From positions 1,550,001 to 1,614,000 of the forward strand of contig BQMF02000011.1 in NCBI GenBank assembly GCA_027922465.2: 64,000 nucleotides of DNA, given 5' to 3'. The notes below the pieces were generated by a model. That model was not told the DNA's origin and did no database searches. It saw nothing but the letters and a program-made list of their open reading frames with translations. Shown here one piece after another: positions 23,101 through 35,021 of the stretch (positions are counted from its first letter, which is position 1; every line of letters starts with the position of its first letter). Both the position numbers and the translations under genes were made by a program. Source of the DNA: Turritopsis dohrnii. Its lineage: Eukaryota > Cnidaria > Hydrozoa > Anthoathecata > Oceaniidae.

Positions 23101-24598
23101 TTTCCCAACGAGATGAAAAAAGTTGAACATATTTGTGGAATCTGGTTGCCGCCACAACAACTGATCAAGGTAGCCTGTGTTGTGATTTTCTTCCTTGAAA
23201 TCTTTCAACATTGAACTAATGATGTAACTTTATTTCTTTCTTTCAGGTGCTTCGGTCTGTTGGGATTAATCTGTTTCCTCACGAAGATGGTGACAAGTAT
23301 GTGAGCATTTCCAAAAAGGTAACAGACTTTTTTCTATTCGGATTATGTTGTAAACCTGCACCATTCATTCATCCATAGAAACGGATTAATTGAACCCATT
23401 TTCACAAAACTTCAGACTTGATTTTTTAATTCCCGCTCATATGCACGCACATCTGATCCTAAAATGACCTTAAAAAACTCAATTCAACACATAATGCACC
23501 AAAATAATCATAAATCTTTATATGAGTCTCTAACATGAAATCACATAACTACACGTACGATTGCTTTGTAGCTGGAGTCGTTAACAAGTTCGTTATACAA
23601 ACACATAGCCCTATCAGCTTCTGCATTTTCTTACGCTTGGAGTAAATGGAACACTGAGTGCGGAGAAGAAAAAGTTGTGATTCAAGCTACTGAGTGGATT
23701 AAATCTGAATTCCCCCTCGAGGTACATCTTATTACATTTAGCCTTTTTTGGTGTGGTTCCATTTTATAAGCCGTGCTGGAGCTGAACTCGGAAATCTTTC
23801 ATCTCGGCTTGAGTCGGCATTTGGATTTAAGCAGTTGAGCGTACGACACGGCTAAATAATGGTTTAATAAGCTGTGCCGAGCTTGTAAAAATCCGAATTC
23901 AGAGAAAATTTGGTGGCACAGCTTATGAAATGAACTTTATCGAAATAAAAAAACAGGAACGTCTTTTAAAAAAAAACTATTTCTTATTCATGTTCCACAA
24001 ACGAATGGAATGTGTATGCCTTGAAAAAACATTACTGACATTTTAGCGTGTTATTACAATTTTTTTATATTTCTTAGGATTCGTACGATTTGTATATGGT
24101 GTCAACAAGAATAAGTTGCAAGTTAAAAATGATTGAGTATTGTGAAGAATTCTCCACGGATGTGTATCCAGAATCACAGGTGAAATTAAAATCTTTCTTT
24201 TTTACAGTATCATTGCTTAGTGGGCAAAATCTTCAAAAAGTCACTGCGATGAAGAGAATTTATATTGAAATGGTGTATATATTTCTATAGAAATCCACTC
24301 CATCGCAGTTGTTACAGGTTTCAAATATTTCATTCTGTATCTTTATCTTTCTGGGAAAAGTCAAGGAGCAATGATATGGCCTGAGATGTTCTGTATGTAT
24401 ATGAATAGATGTTTGGTCTTTATTTTATACATATGAATAAATGTTTGATCTTTATTTTAGATGCATCCTGACCTTTACCACATGCTTCGTGATGGAGCTA
24501 GTGATGAGGCGCTAAAACGCCTAAAAGATACATCTGTTATATTTATTGATTGCGTTCACCAGTTACTGACAGCCACAAATATACTCATGTACTCTTAG
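14151..24598 (+). CDS. DNAI7: Dynein axonemal intermediate chain 7 (CASC1)
   Basis: Twenty exons: 14151-14153 (ATG only), 15977-16067, 16816-16907, 17055-17159, 17237-17377, 18062-18139, 18693-18862, 18948-19131, 21340-21414, 21491-21563, 21751-21957, 22213-22366, 22455-22561, 22638-22693, 22866-22976, 23080-23169, 23247-23318, 23572-23721, 24078-24179 and 24461-24598. The total of 2199 nt gives 732 aa in frame. The N-terminus is a Lys/Glu-rich helix (KKKKLTKAEKDKLKKEE), as in human CASC1. The middle has WNRFMLCDGRPNP and VVDLRTF-like text (EGVIDLRTFAPLGP, ELLKLPPQAKEIKGW). The C-terminal half has RWDETTQHWRTDGI and TVHFGPFAMMQD, all CASC1 family hallmarks. The protein acts in assembly and function of axonemal inner dynein arms. 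AATAAA at 25291-25300 is a likely polyadenylation signal. The second-exon donor (GAAG/GTTGTT) is weak but phase-consistent. Confidence 0.93.
14183..15615. mobile_element. CAGGGTTCGAATTAG element in DNAI7 intron 1
   Basis: Termini CAGGGTTCGAATTAG (from 14183) and CTAATTCGAACCCTG (to 15615) are perfect 15-bp inverted repeats. They are flanked by the direct repeat TCATA (14178-14182 and 15616-15620). Length is 1433 bp with no transposase ORF, and a second element is nested inside. It starts 29 bp after the ATG-only exon of DNAI7. Confidence 0.85.
14947..15410. mobile_element. Nested element with CARGCATGGAAATTTG ends
   Basis: Left end CAGGCATGGAAATTTG, right end CAAATTTCCATGCTTG, flanked by AAGCC on both sides (14942-14946 and 15411-15415). 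It is inserted in the element at 14183-15615. Internal runs of CGTTACCG / GTTAACGATAA add subterminal inverted repeats. The 5-bp duplication and CA(A/G) ends match the style of its host element. Confidence 0.8.
18866..18896. repeat. GTTT microsatellite
   Basis: About seven GTTT units starting 3 bases after the 5' splice site at 18862. Confidence 0.9.
20138..21125. mobile_element. PIF/Harbinger-like transposon remnant in DNAI7 intron 8
   Basis: Long inverted ends: GCTTGGTTTCTATTGTGAAA with TAAGGTGAAATAAGGTGAAA at the left, and the complement (TTTCACCTTATTTCACAATG, then GAAACCAAGC) at the right. The direct repeat TTTAA flanks both ends (20133-20137 and 21126-21130). On the minus strand near 20806-20773 the frame reads RYAIGCIDRKH, which matches the IGCIDGKH motif around the first catalytic Asp of PIF/Harbinger transposases. 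Stops interrupt it, so it is dead. Confidence 0.75.
20730..20987 (-). pseudogene. Transposase fragment (IGCIDRKH motif)
   Basis: The only recognisable piece is the IGCIDRKH stretch read on the minus strand. Upstream and downstream residues are not alignable by eye, and stops occur soon after. The plus-strand ORF over the same bases (20751-20987) is its shadow. Confidence 0.55.
23757..23935. mobile_element. MITE with CATTTTATAAGCCGTGC ends
   Basis: Left CCATTTTATAAGCCGTGCTG, right TGGCACAGCTTATGAAATGA, imperfect complements. An inner copy ATAAGCTGTGCCGAGC near 23868 and GAGCTGAACTCGG / CCGAATTCAG form further pairs. It lies in the DNAI7 intron between exons 18 and 19. Confidence 0.7.
24216..24312 (+). 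mobile_element. MITE family A, copy 9 (right end lost)
   Basis: Starts TAGTGGGCAAAATC and holds the core up to CACTCCATCGCAGTTG, then ends. It lies in the last DNAI7 intron. Confidence 0.85.
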
Positions 24599-27095
24599 CT
24601 GTTATCTAATCTGATACTCGGAAGAGACAACGTTGTTCCTTGATGTCAAGTGAACAATTTACGAAACGAAGTAAAAAAAAAGTAATTCTGGATGTAATAC
24701 CAGTTATGATATTGTATAATGCAATGTCAGCGTCGATTGCTCCTGGTCTTTTTCTATACTTTAACATCAGACATTTACGGCGGCGTATTTCCATTGTCGT
24801 TAGCTACGTCGTGTATTCAGATGCTTACAAAGACCCTTGTAGCGCGAGGTTTTGATACTATCCAAACTTATAGGATGCAAAATAATCGGACAGCCCGTAC
24901 TTATTTTGTTGTAAAAATGTTACACGGTTTAAAAAACCTTTGCAAATCTACTTAGAATAGATTCGCCTGATGTTACTGACGCGACCCTTTTGTTCTTGGA
25001 CTGACTCTCCTGTTTTCTCTGGGTAAATATTCTATATTACTTGCCTGATTTGAGAAAAAGCTCTGAGATGGAGGTTGGAATCATAATAATTGTTATCTCA
25101 CCAAACTGAACTTTACATACAGTGATTCTGTTCGACTTGTCACCATGGTGTGGTGTGTTATGCGTTCAGTGTTTGTTTGATATCTTATCAGCAAATTGTT
25201 GCCTAGTAACAACCTTGTTCCCTGGCCTTCTAGACTTAGTCTTTTTTTAGTATCTATTTTTATCTTCCTGTATATTTTTGATTAGTTTGAAATAAATAAA
25301 TGTGTAATTTATTTTGTTGATGTAACAGTTTCATGTTGTCAAAGTAAAGAAAATTCATAAAGTTTTTAATTTATTAACTCTCGATTCACCTTTTATGATC
25401 TACTACAACCCTGCTCCAAAAATATATTGGGAAAACTTCAAAGTTTTGGTTGCATAAGGTAAAATTCCTCACAAATTCATGCTCTAGAGTTTAAAATTCT
25501 ACTGTTTCCTGTGCGTGTTAAGAAACCAAAAAAACCTTGAAATGTTTTCGAGGCTTTTTTTATTGGGTGTTACATAGAAAGGCGCGCAAAAAAGGGGCGA
25601 GGGGCGGTTCATTTGAAATAAATAAGTATCCATGTTTTTTTATTAGCAACCAAGGTCAGACCTTTATAGTACTGTGGCTTAAAAAATGACCATTTTTCAG
25701 TAGTAGCTAATGTTGTAAGCTTAAGTATTTAAGTACAAAGTGTAGGACATAGTGCAACCTAGTGTAAACCACCTAGTGTGGCAATTTTAAGAAATGTGTT
25801 GTAGCTAATTTTTTATGTAAGATCCTTACTCTCTCAACTTTTTGAGAAAATTTGCTAGTGTTGCTTATAAAAAGGTGTACTGGAGAATTTAGCGGGCGTG
25901 TTAGTTGTTTTTCTGTTATTGTCTACTCACACGCGTAGCTAGGTAAGGCGTTATGGGCGTATCCGTGACGTTCGGATAATCTGTCTGAGCAAAGTCAAGC
26001 CAAAAGAAAAGCATTTTTATGTTTTACATTGGCTATGCTTTATTTAACATTAGAATTCATGCCATATGACAGCTTTATACGGCCGCATAATCGCCGTGTC
26101 GAATTAAAGTACTTTGATTCGGGTAAATTCAGCAAAAATGTGGCAGTTACTACTTTTATTCTACGTTACGACCTCGTATTGTACGGCTGTATGAAGAATT
26201 CATGTCGCTCGTTGATTGCCGTTTTATTCAACTAAGGCTACCGAACCTAATTCAATATGTCGTACTTAATTCAAATTTTTGTTCCATTCATATGTATCAA
26301 AAAAGAAACATAATCAATTTGAACGGACATTTTCAGTGTTGATGTGAAATTTCTAGTGCCTTCTTTCTCCATGAGAACAACTGTGTATATCCTGAAAATT
26401 TAATTAAAGCAAATATAGTTTCGTGTAAACGAAACATGATTTCTATGAAATTGAGTAATGCGGAACAATTCACCTATATCGCTTCGGCAATCATCTCAAA
26501 AAAGCTAGCTCAACAAGAAATTTCTCTCAATGAGTTATCATCTTTTTTACGAATTCAGTAAATTGACCACCTCAATAAGATCATTTAATTGAAATTACAA
26601 CATTCATTGTCAACATGATGGCAGTTAGGCGTCAATATGAATGAGATTCGCTGTGTAATCCAATCCAATGTCATTCTATCCTCGCTATTAATCCAGAGAG
26701 ATGAGTCATACATAAGATCAAATTGCTGACATCTATATTTAAACCTCAAACATTATCTTTTGTTGAGAAATAAGACCTTAGTTCATCACAACTATGACTA
26801 CAATCAACAAAATTGTAACGTTGACAACATTATTTTTTTTACAGAAACATTTAGTAAGGGGGTCGATGTTAATTTAAAAAGTATAATGAATTTAGAGATA
26901 CCTGTATATAAACAATACAATGCATTCTTTATACCTGCTACCCTTATAATCCTCAATGTAAAATTCCACGGCGAAATAAATCGATTCTGATACTCCTTAT
27001 CCATAAATTACAACCTTCACCTCATCCCTTTACTTAAAAATCATTATTTGTTCGGTCTTTATAAGATAACTTCTTCAAATTAAGTGCACCCTCTG
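24599..27095. other. DNAI7 3' UTR and intergenic DNA
   Basis: The first 700 bases are the probable 3' UTR (AATAAA at 25291-25300). The rest is AT-rich and no gene, RNA gene or transposon ends could be supported in it. Confidence 0.5.
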
Positions 27096-27402
27096 CAGGG
27101 GCGAACCGTGCAGGAGCCGATGGGTGCAATCCACCTCCGCCCACCCCCTTTTGAAACCAGGTGCCCCTTTTTAATACTTTCTTCTTTTAATACATGTAAT
27201 AAATTGTTCTAATAATTTGTTATACCTTTGAATTCTAAAAACAATCAAAAATAGAAGTCTTATTATAAGCTCATAACTCGACTAACTATTATCATAGAAA
27301 TAAATTTCGTATTTCTATGCTATTATATATAATTTTAAAAATCAGTGCCCTTTCTATTCATAAATTCGACTCTCCTTTTTATTTTTTAACGGTACGCCCC
27401 TG
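27096..27402. mobile_element. Short element with CAGGGGCGAACCGT ends
   Basis: CAGGGGCGAACCGT at 27096 pairs with ACGGTACGCCCCTG ending at 27402 (13 of 14 match as inverted repeats). At 307 bp it cannot encode a transposase. The ends resemble hAT-type termini, but the flanking bases show no clear duplication. Confidence 0.65.
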
Positions 27403-27992
27403 ATCCTTATTTTAGATGACACGGAACATCAATATTATTCAACTTGAAAAGGAGGTGTAGGCTGTTGAGATGTCATTTATGAATTATAAACGTAGCCTCG
27501 ATTAACACACCGTGTTAATACCTCATTCTGAAGTTTCTTCACGTTTCTAATGTATACTATTGTTTCATTAATTACATATCTCTATTACTAAATAACATTC
27601 ACTCTTTATTTCCATTCCACAGGCACAATTAAAAGCGATTAAAATCTTAAAGCAATCTAAAAGCATTGTGTGTTTAAACAGAAATTCGGAAATTAGCTGC
27701 TGGTGACAATTGAATGTTAGCCTTTAAACCTTTCCTGTAGAACTTTTTTATCCCGGTCGAAATTTTACGCAGAATGGAATCGCTCTTAACAAACAAATTT
27801 CACTAACAACAATAGTTTCATTTTTAAATCAACATTTATTTACAATATTTCCCAATTCAAACAATTAATTATGGTGCTAAAAACGCTACAAGATCATCAC
27901 AGTAACAACTTCTGATGCAAGAAGTTCTAGTTATTTCGTCCAATTTCATTTGTCATTTGGGATTTCTGGTGCTGAAATTGATTAACCACTTG

Positions 27993-29619
27993 CTAAACTT
28001 GAGACAGCATGGTTTGTAAGGATTTTCGAACATTTGATATTTCCTCTTGTCGCTAAAATGATAAGAAATACCGCTTGCTAGTTTACTCTCGGCATAAAGA
28101 ATATTGTGCAGATCCCTGTAAAGCACACTAAACTCTTTTCATATACTGCTGATATACTTACAGCATCGTCCATCATCTTCTTTTGCATCGAGCATAACTC
28201 CTTACGAAGTTCGGAATGGATATTCACTTGCTGTTCATGATGAACAGTGCTTAGCTCACTTGTTCCTTTCGTATACTGATCATGCAGGGTTTTCAGTGAC
28301 TTTAAACGTTGATTTTGAACTACTCGTTGTTGTTGCAAAGTCTTCTGCAACTGACGAATGATAGTCTAACAAAATTAGTTTACAAAATAGCCTAGTTCAT
28401 TATTAGTCCACTACATGTTATTAAATTGATTTTAGTTTATCAATCAAATATTAGGTCTGAGACTTATCAGAAACACATCACACGTTTATTTGTAGATTTC
28501 GATATAGAACTCATAGAATAGATTACGTGGTAAACATTAAAAACGATAGGATTGGTAAGCAAATGAATTCGAGATATCAGGATGATATCTCTGATGAAAA
28601 ACCTGCCTAAATAACTTTATGCAACTAATCGATGAAGAGGAATACAATTAACAATTTGGATCTGGTAATTCGAAATTTTGGCTTGATCGCAAATTAAGAA
28701 AAAGCTAAATACTTCAAGTTTTTCTTCGGCATCTTTAGCTTTTTGAATATCATTTTCCCATTGTGTAAAAACTGACCCTATCTGTTTTCCGAACTCGTCT
28801 TTCATTTTTTCCCTAGCATAAAGAAAGCCAGAAAAATCCGATAAGAAGAAGGAAGCGAAAACACTGTATACATCTTCTTACGTGATTATTACCTTTCTGC
28901 TTGCTGGGTTGCAAACAACTCTTCATATTTTTTGTTGCTTGTTTTTAATGAAGCCGACGTGAAAGTAGCAAGTCGTTTTCTTTTTGTCGATAAGGTTTTA
29001 GATATATCAGCTAGAAAGAAGTAAGAGATATCATGTGTAGGTCTGATAGTTTCCCAACCTCATACCCAGGGTTGCCTGTCTTGCTGATTTATTTGATAAA
29101 CTATTTGGAAGACAGACTATTGAAGAAGGCAAACATTTACTCCCAGATTGAGAACTAAAGAGGAAATAAAATTGATGGTAGTAATTGATGCAGGTACAAC
29201 TAACCTCCAAAGCTAGTCAATAATGATGACATTTCAGCTTCTGCTGCACCGGTTCTAAATTCATGATTCACAATGCTAACTTTGAATTCGCGTATTTTTT
29301 TCCAAATAAATTTTATAAATTTATTATTGTACATACTCGGATTTTGCTGTTGGGACTTCATTTTCGATATCACTTTCATCTTCAGAGTAATCATGTGTCA
29401 ACCTTTTTCTTTGTTTACTTGGAGCTGCTTCTAAGAGATTATTTTACGTATAGTTTTTAAGTATAGTTAATCATCGGAAGAGCGATACAATATATGATAG
29501 AGAAAGTACAAAATTCTTCGCAATTATTTATACACACCCTCAGATGGTATATTATGCTTTTCATCTGTGAAATCAAATGCCGTTTTGGCTTGCTTAGACT
29601 TTCTCCTTTCCTGTGGCAT
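27993..29619 (-). CDS. SYCP3: Synaptonemal complex protein 3
   Basis: Seven minus-strand exons: 29538-29619 (ATG), 29337-29430, 29205-29254, 28893-29010, 28713-28812, 28162-28365 and 27993-28052 (stop TAG). They total 708 nt, 235 aa, almost exactly the mammalian length (236 aa, from memory). The N-terminus is basic and disordered (PSKQRKRL), with an acidic stretch (YSEDESDIENE). The rest is the Cor1 coiled coil with family signatures: KTLSTKRKRLATFTSASLK, ENDIQKAKDAEEKLE, RVVQNQRLKSLKTLHDQY and the C-terminal VRKSLQTML. SYCP3 tetramers bundle into fibres that form the meiotic chromosome axis. Germ-line expression is therefore expected. A minus-strand AATAAA lies at 27840-27835. The start is the first ATG after the upstream intergenic region. 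Confidence 0.94.
29053..29155. mobile_element. Hairpin MITE family B, copy 3 (degenerate)
   Basis: CCAACCTCATACCCAGGGTT followed by GCCTGTCTTGC at the left, and GAAGGCAAAC...CCCAGATTGAG at the right. Arms are diverged. It lies in SYCP3 intron 3. Confidence 0.6.
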
Positions 29620-30159
29620 TTTGTTACAAATCAATGCCTTGAATATTATTTATTGGAACCATCGAACAAAATAAAATTCGAACAAGTTAAGTCATTTGGC
29701 GGGAAACATTGTCAATCGCGAATTTGGGACTTGGGTGATGACTGTCATTTGCAATTATAACTAAAAGATTCGCAATTTCTCCCATGAAAATCACATGAAA
29801 AGTATTAGAAAATAGCTATTTAAATTTCCATCATTAAACGACAAATTCGTGCTAATCATATCATGACTGATGGTCATCTTAGTTGTAATTTTACCCCCGT
29901 CCCAATTTACTCAGATGTGCTCTCAATTTATTGCTTTTAGTTTCATAATAACATTCCAATATTCGTTTGTTTTGAAGCTTCGAAGTGTAACATTCTTGCG
30001 AGCACGGGCTTGGTTTTAGTTATTATCAGGCTAGTGTTATTTTATACTAGTATGATAAATATTTTCAATGGAAAATAAATATTGTTTTTTTCTTAACTAA
30101 ATTAAAGTTTACTGGTTAATTTTTGTTATGTTATCTATATCGTTTGTTTTGTTTGAGTA
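29620..30159. promoter_or_regulatory. Divergent SYCP3/PACSIN intergenic region
   Basis: Only 540 bp separate the two start codons, so both promoters must lie here or overlap. No TATA box at a convincing position and no CpG cluster is visible. The assignment rests on geometry alone. Confidence 0.5.
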
Positions 30160-33100
30160 ATGGCGAATCGAAAAACTCTTCGTAAAAAAGAGGGAACCGA
30201 CATGGCTGGGTACAATGTTACTCCCGGAAACTTTTGGGATATTGGTAATTATAGCAGAGCTGTTAAAAGAATTTCTGAGAGTTTAACACTAAATGAAGAC
30301 CTTATAAAAATGTTCACTGAAAGGGCAGATATTGAATCAAAATACAGTAAAAAATTAACAGATTGGCATACAAGATGGGGTAAGCATTTGGAAGAATCCT
30401 CGATGTATGCTACTATGAAAACTGCTGCCCTAGGTACTTTAAAGGAAGCAGAAGATAGAGCTAAAATTCACATGGACTGTTGGAGTAAGATCCATGATCA
30501 AGTAGTTGAAAACATAAAGCGTCACAAAGAATCTCATTACCACAAAGCATTAATTGGAATAAAAGAAGCCAAAGATTATGACGATGAGTTTGCAAAAGCA
30601 CAAAAGCCCTGGGCAACTGCATATGGGAAAGTACATAGGGCTAAGAAGAATTATCATGCAGCTTGTAAAACGCAAGAAAATGCTTCACAAAGTTTGAATA
30701 CAGTAAATCAAGATACTGAAATGCCTGCTGAAAAGGTTGGTGTAATATACTAAAATAGTAGAAATTGGCGTTGATGAGCATGTGAAATATAAGGAGTCTA
30801 TATGAGTTTCTTGAACTATACAATTGTGTTCTAAAATGTTTTATATCTTGAATACATTCTTATCAAATTTCTTTTTTAAACTGAATATAACGATCGTACA
30901 TTTTAAGATCAAGAAATGTGAAGAAGCCTTACGCAAAGCAGATAAAGGAGTGGAAACTATGAAAAAGAAGTATGAAGAAAAGTTATCAAGAATTGATCCA
31001 TTGAATTCAACATATGAACAGGAAATGCGAAATGTTTATAACAAATGGGCAAAGGATGAAGAAAGGCGTAAAGATTTCATACAAAGGACGCTGGTCGACT
31101 TTCATAAAGCTGTTAATATCTGCAGTGATAATAGGTGAGAATGAAGATATTACTTAAACATGAATGAAGACCAATTCGTGAATGAAAGCATGTTCTACTT
31201 TCACTTTCTATTCAGTGTTTATTTTTGTAAGATTTTTTTAGCCAGATAATTTCTGTTGCATGATGTTCTCAATTTCAAGTATATTTACATTAAACCAATG
31301 ACGATAAAAATAGGATCAGCAGGTGATTGATTTCATGTAAAGAAATTAAAAAATATTTTCAAGGCTTTTCTAAGTAACAATTTTAAATTTCTTACCCTTG
31401 AAAGATCTTATTTAAAAAGGTTTACAATCAGATCATGAAATTCAAGAAATATAAGCAAACAAATGAATAGATTATTTAATCAGGCATCAGTCACAATTTT
31501 CCAAACAAAGTCTTATGTGCAAGCACTTGGCGAAAATAAAATGAGCAAACAAATTGATATTCGCTGCTTTGTTAATCAATTTGAATTTCACATTTAATTG
31601 AGGGAAGCACCATAAAAGGCCACACCATTCGATGTAAAAGTCATAGCAGTAAAGAAACACACTTTCAGTTGATTAGGAAATTCATTTATGTTCTTACGCG
31701 TGACAATAACTGTAAAATGTTTATCATTCTAAATTCACTAAAACACCTTCAAATAGGAAACTTTGAATTACCAAAATGAATTTAAAATATATCAAGTTTC
31801 AATTTGCATTTTAAATACGTCTTTTTTTTTTTAATTGTTTTTGTTTGTGATCATGTTGAGTATGATGGTTTGGAACATAAAATTGTGGTATACTGTTTTT
31901 AATGAAAATCAAAGACTACAGAGAATTGCGATGTGAATGACCGCCTTTGCTTATTGCATCCCTGGTGTTTCTAGTTGTGGCTTTGAGATTCAAGTTAAAA
32001 TCATTGCTTGAATTAGGGATTAGATGATGAGAATGCATAGTCTTAGTTTTGAGTCAAATTATGTATTTAACATCTATTCAGATTTAAAATGAAAATTGCT
32101 GTAATTATCCTCAGTCCTAGTTTTGAGTCAGTCAAATTATGGATTTTAGATGATATTTAAGACTTCTATAATTACCCTTAGTCCTTGTTTTGATCGGTAG
32201 TTAATTTGCCAGAGTATTGTTTAGAAAGGAAATGAATAAGGAAAAGCGAGTAAACCAAAATCATATTAGAATGAATGGGAACTATGAATGAACTCTATAG
32301 TAAATAACTGTAATTTACAGTTAATTCCTTTTTTTGATCCAGGTTGAAATAAAAAATTAAGCCACTCCATCACTGTGAGTGACTCAAAATCTGCTGCCAT
32401 GAATGCGTCTCAAATATATAAACACTGACTATGGTAGTGTTAATAATGAATGAATTATGTATTTTCAACCTATTTGCAGTGATAAAGGCCAGTCTGGTCT
32501 GATTTTCTTATGAAACTTATTTTTAACTTTTTCTTGCCTAAAGCAGTTCGATGATTTTCTCGAGACTACAGTTCAGTTGTGCCATTGCTCATTGACCTTT
32601 GTGAGTTTAGTCAGGATGCTCCAGTTTGTCATCTAGGTGAAATTGATTATATTTTTTCATGAACCAGCTTAACAAGTTCAGGAAGTTGTCATTTAATGGA
32701 AGCTTATTCCGTTGGGCTTTAACACTAGACTGTTAGGAACTTATGGCTGTCTACCTGTTTGATCGAATTTGGCCGAAGTCCTTGTTTAATGATAAGTATT
32801 AAAAATTTGCGTCTGTCAGTCAGTACAAATTTGGCAAAAAAACCATCTACAAGAGTAAAATATCATGGTATTATCATGGTATATCATAGTATTTTTTTCT
32901 GCAATGTGCTGAGAACCATGATGCAATACAGTGATTGTAAAGATATTTTGATTTTTTAGCATTACTGTCTTGAACCTGGTTACATGATAAACGTTTTCAA
33001 CCAGCTTTTTACAAAATTAATCAGTTTTATTGTTATTGTTATTATTTCTTGGGGTTTTTTGCAGATTAGAAAGTTATTGCAAATGATAATTAACAAGAAG

Positions 33101-35021
33101 AAAGAACCTACTTACTTATATTCAATAATTTTATTTTTTTAATAATTGGTTTACTGTTTTATTAGTAAAAGCTTTAGTGATACATCTGACAAAGTAAGAT
33201 TAAAGTGTTAAAATGGAAATATAAAACAGGGAACATGTGAAAGCTTTTTTGACCGTTGTTGTTAAAATGTTTCTTGCTAGGTTAAAAGAATGTTTTGACA
33301 ATCAATTGAACGTTGCGTACAGTGGAAAATCTGAATATGATGTCAAATGGTGGTCTGAAAATTTTGGAGCTGACATGCCAAGAAATTGGCCTAAATTTGA
33401 GGTGGGTTGCTTCTTTTAAGATGTATTGAAAAATCTTATTCTTGTATGCTGTTAATTATATTCATAAAACATTGATAAATGTATGTAGGTTTACTCAGCA
33501 TTTGAATGGAATAGTTGGAACAACTCTTGCAGTGTATCAAGCCACCAGAAAAAGAATTCTAGAAGATATACCACTAGACGTAGTAGTCCGTATGGGTCTC
33601 GAGCAAGGGTAACACTAAATATTGCATTGATGTTGAGTAAGCCTAAAGAGATTCTTCTGCGAGTACCTTGTATTTTTCAATGCCATTCCATGTTTTCTTT
33701 AGGCTTACTCAACTAGTAGAGGTAATAGGCATGATAGACGATTTAGAAAGTTAGCTTCGAAAGCTAGATTTTCCATTCCAACAATATGCTTAGAACAAGA
33801 ATTAGAAAATTTTAGTGAGGATGTTTCAAAGTTGTCAATGGCTTCTAAGAAACACAATTACAGTGTTTCGTTACCGTGCATTTGCAGTACTAACATGTCT
33901 GTGTTGAATGCTCCTTTTCTTGTTGACTGTGCATCAAGCAAACATGGCGATTTAATGTTGCGGAGAGATCCGACCTATGAAAGTTTGAGTTTTTTACCAC
34001 AGGTATTAGTTAGTTAGCAAACTCAATGGCGGGAACTTGCATATTGTTCTTGTGAAAAACAGAAAAAAACACAACTGTAACTTATTGTAGAATCATGAAG
34101 GATTTTTTATTATCTAGGAACTTGGTGATGTCCCGGAAATGCCTCCACCTATCTCCGCAGTTGACCCTCCTCCCTCGCAAGCTTATCAAACACAGTCATT
34201 ATATCAACAAAACAAATATCAGCCGCAAGAGCCTGTGTCTGCACCAGCTTATGAACCAGCACCAAACACTGAATCGAATCCCTTCGTCAATGGTGATAAC
34301 AAAGATGGGTAAGTCACTGGCTGAATGTTTGAAATTTACAGGTTTGCCAGTATCCTTAAATTTCCTGGAATAAACTAAATCTTTTGTACAATGTAAACTC
34401 ATTGAAAAAAAAATCAAATTACGTAACAAAGGAAACGTTTTATTAGGTTTAAACCAACGAAATGTTTGTCTGATTATATGAAAAAATTTTTATTATGCAG
34501 ACGAAATCTGGAAAATTTCTGAGAGTTCTTATGAAATTTTCCTGGAAACTCCCCGAATTTGTTTGTATGGTTATAAGATATTGGCCTAATAAATGAATCC
34601 AATTAACCCTTACCCTTCGATAATTTTCAAATGTTTATTAGCATCTTCAGCTCTTAAAAAATAAGCCAGTAAAAACCATGGAAACCCAATTTACAAATCC
34701 TGGAATTTGGTTTGCAGTTTTTTTTTGTTATTGAACGGTCAATAACAAGACTATCGCCAGCTTAATTGGGCCTCATTTGACCTTCTATATTTTAGATATG
34801 ATGATGAAGATGAAGATGATTGGGACGAGCCGCCTCCGATTATTGGCGGCATCCCAGTCCGTGCTATTTACAGCTACCAAAAGGTGGAAGACGATGAGTT
34901 GTCGTTCGAAGCTGGTGACTTGTTAACGAAGCTCACTGAAGCAGACGAGCAAGGCTGGTGCCGTGGTCGATTGAATAATGTCGAAGGTCTTTATCCAGCA
35001 AATTATGTTGAGCAGATTTAA
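30160..35021 (+). CDS. PACSIN: PACSIN/syndapin (F-BAR and SH3 protein)
   Basis: Exons: 30160-30735 (ATG), 30908-31134, 33281-33401, [33489-33608], [33703-34002], 34118-34308 and 34796-35021 (stop TAA). The bracketed exons are 120 and 300 nt, start and end in phase 0, and can be skipped; lengths are 446 aa without them and 586 aa with them. Residues 1-300 are the F-BAR domain ([39 protein letters not shown]). The linker carries an NPF motif (SNPFVNGD), an EH-domain ligand. The last 55 residues are a SH3 domain ([41 protein letters not shown]). PACSINs bend membranes and couple endocytic dynamin and N-WASP through SH3. The cassette residues have no counterpart in vertebrate PACSINs that I know of. 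Confidence 0.93.
33632..33713 (+). promoter_or_regulatory. Perfect inverted repeat across the second cassette-exon acceptor
   Basis: Bases 33632-33649 (GTTGAGTAAGCCTAAAGA) are the exact complement of 33696-33713 (TCTTTAGGCTTACTCAAC). The right arm contains the end of the pyrimidine tract, the AG at 33701-33702 and the first 11 bases of the 300-nt exon. The left arm lies in the same 94-nt intron. In pre-mRNA this would be an 18-bp stem with a 46-nt loop that hides the splice site. Confidence 0.85.
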
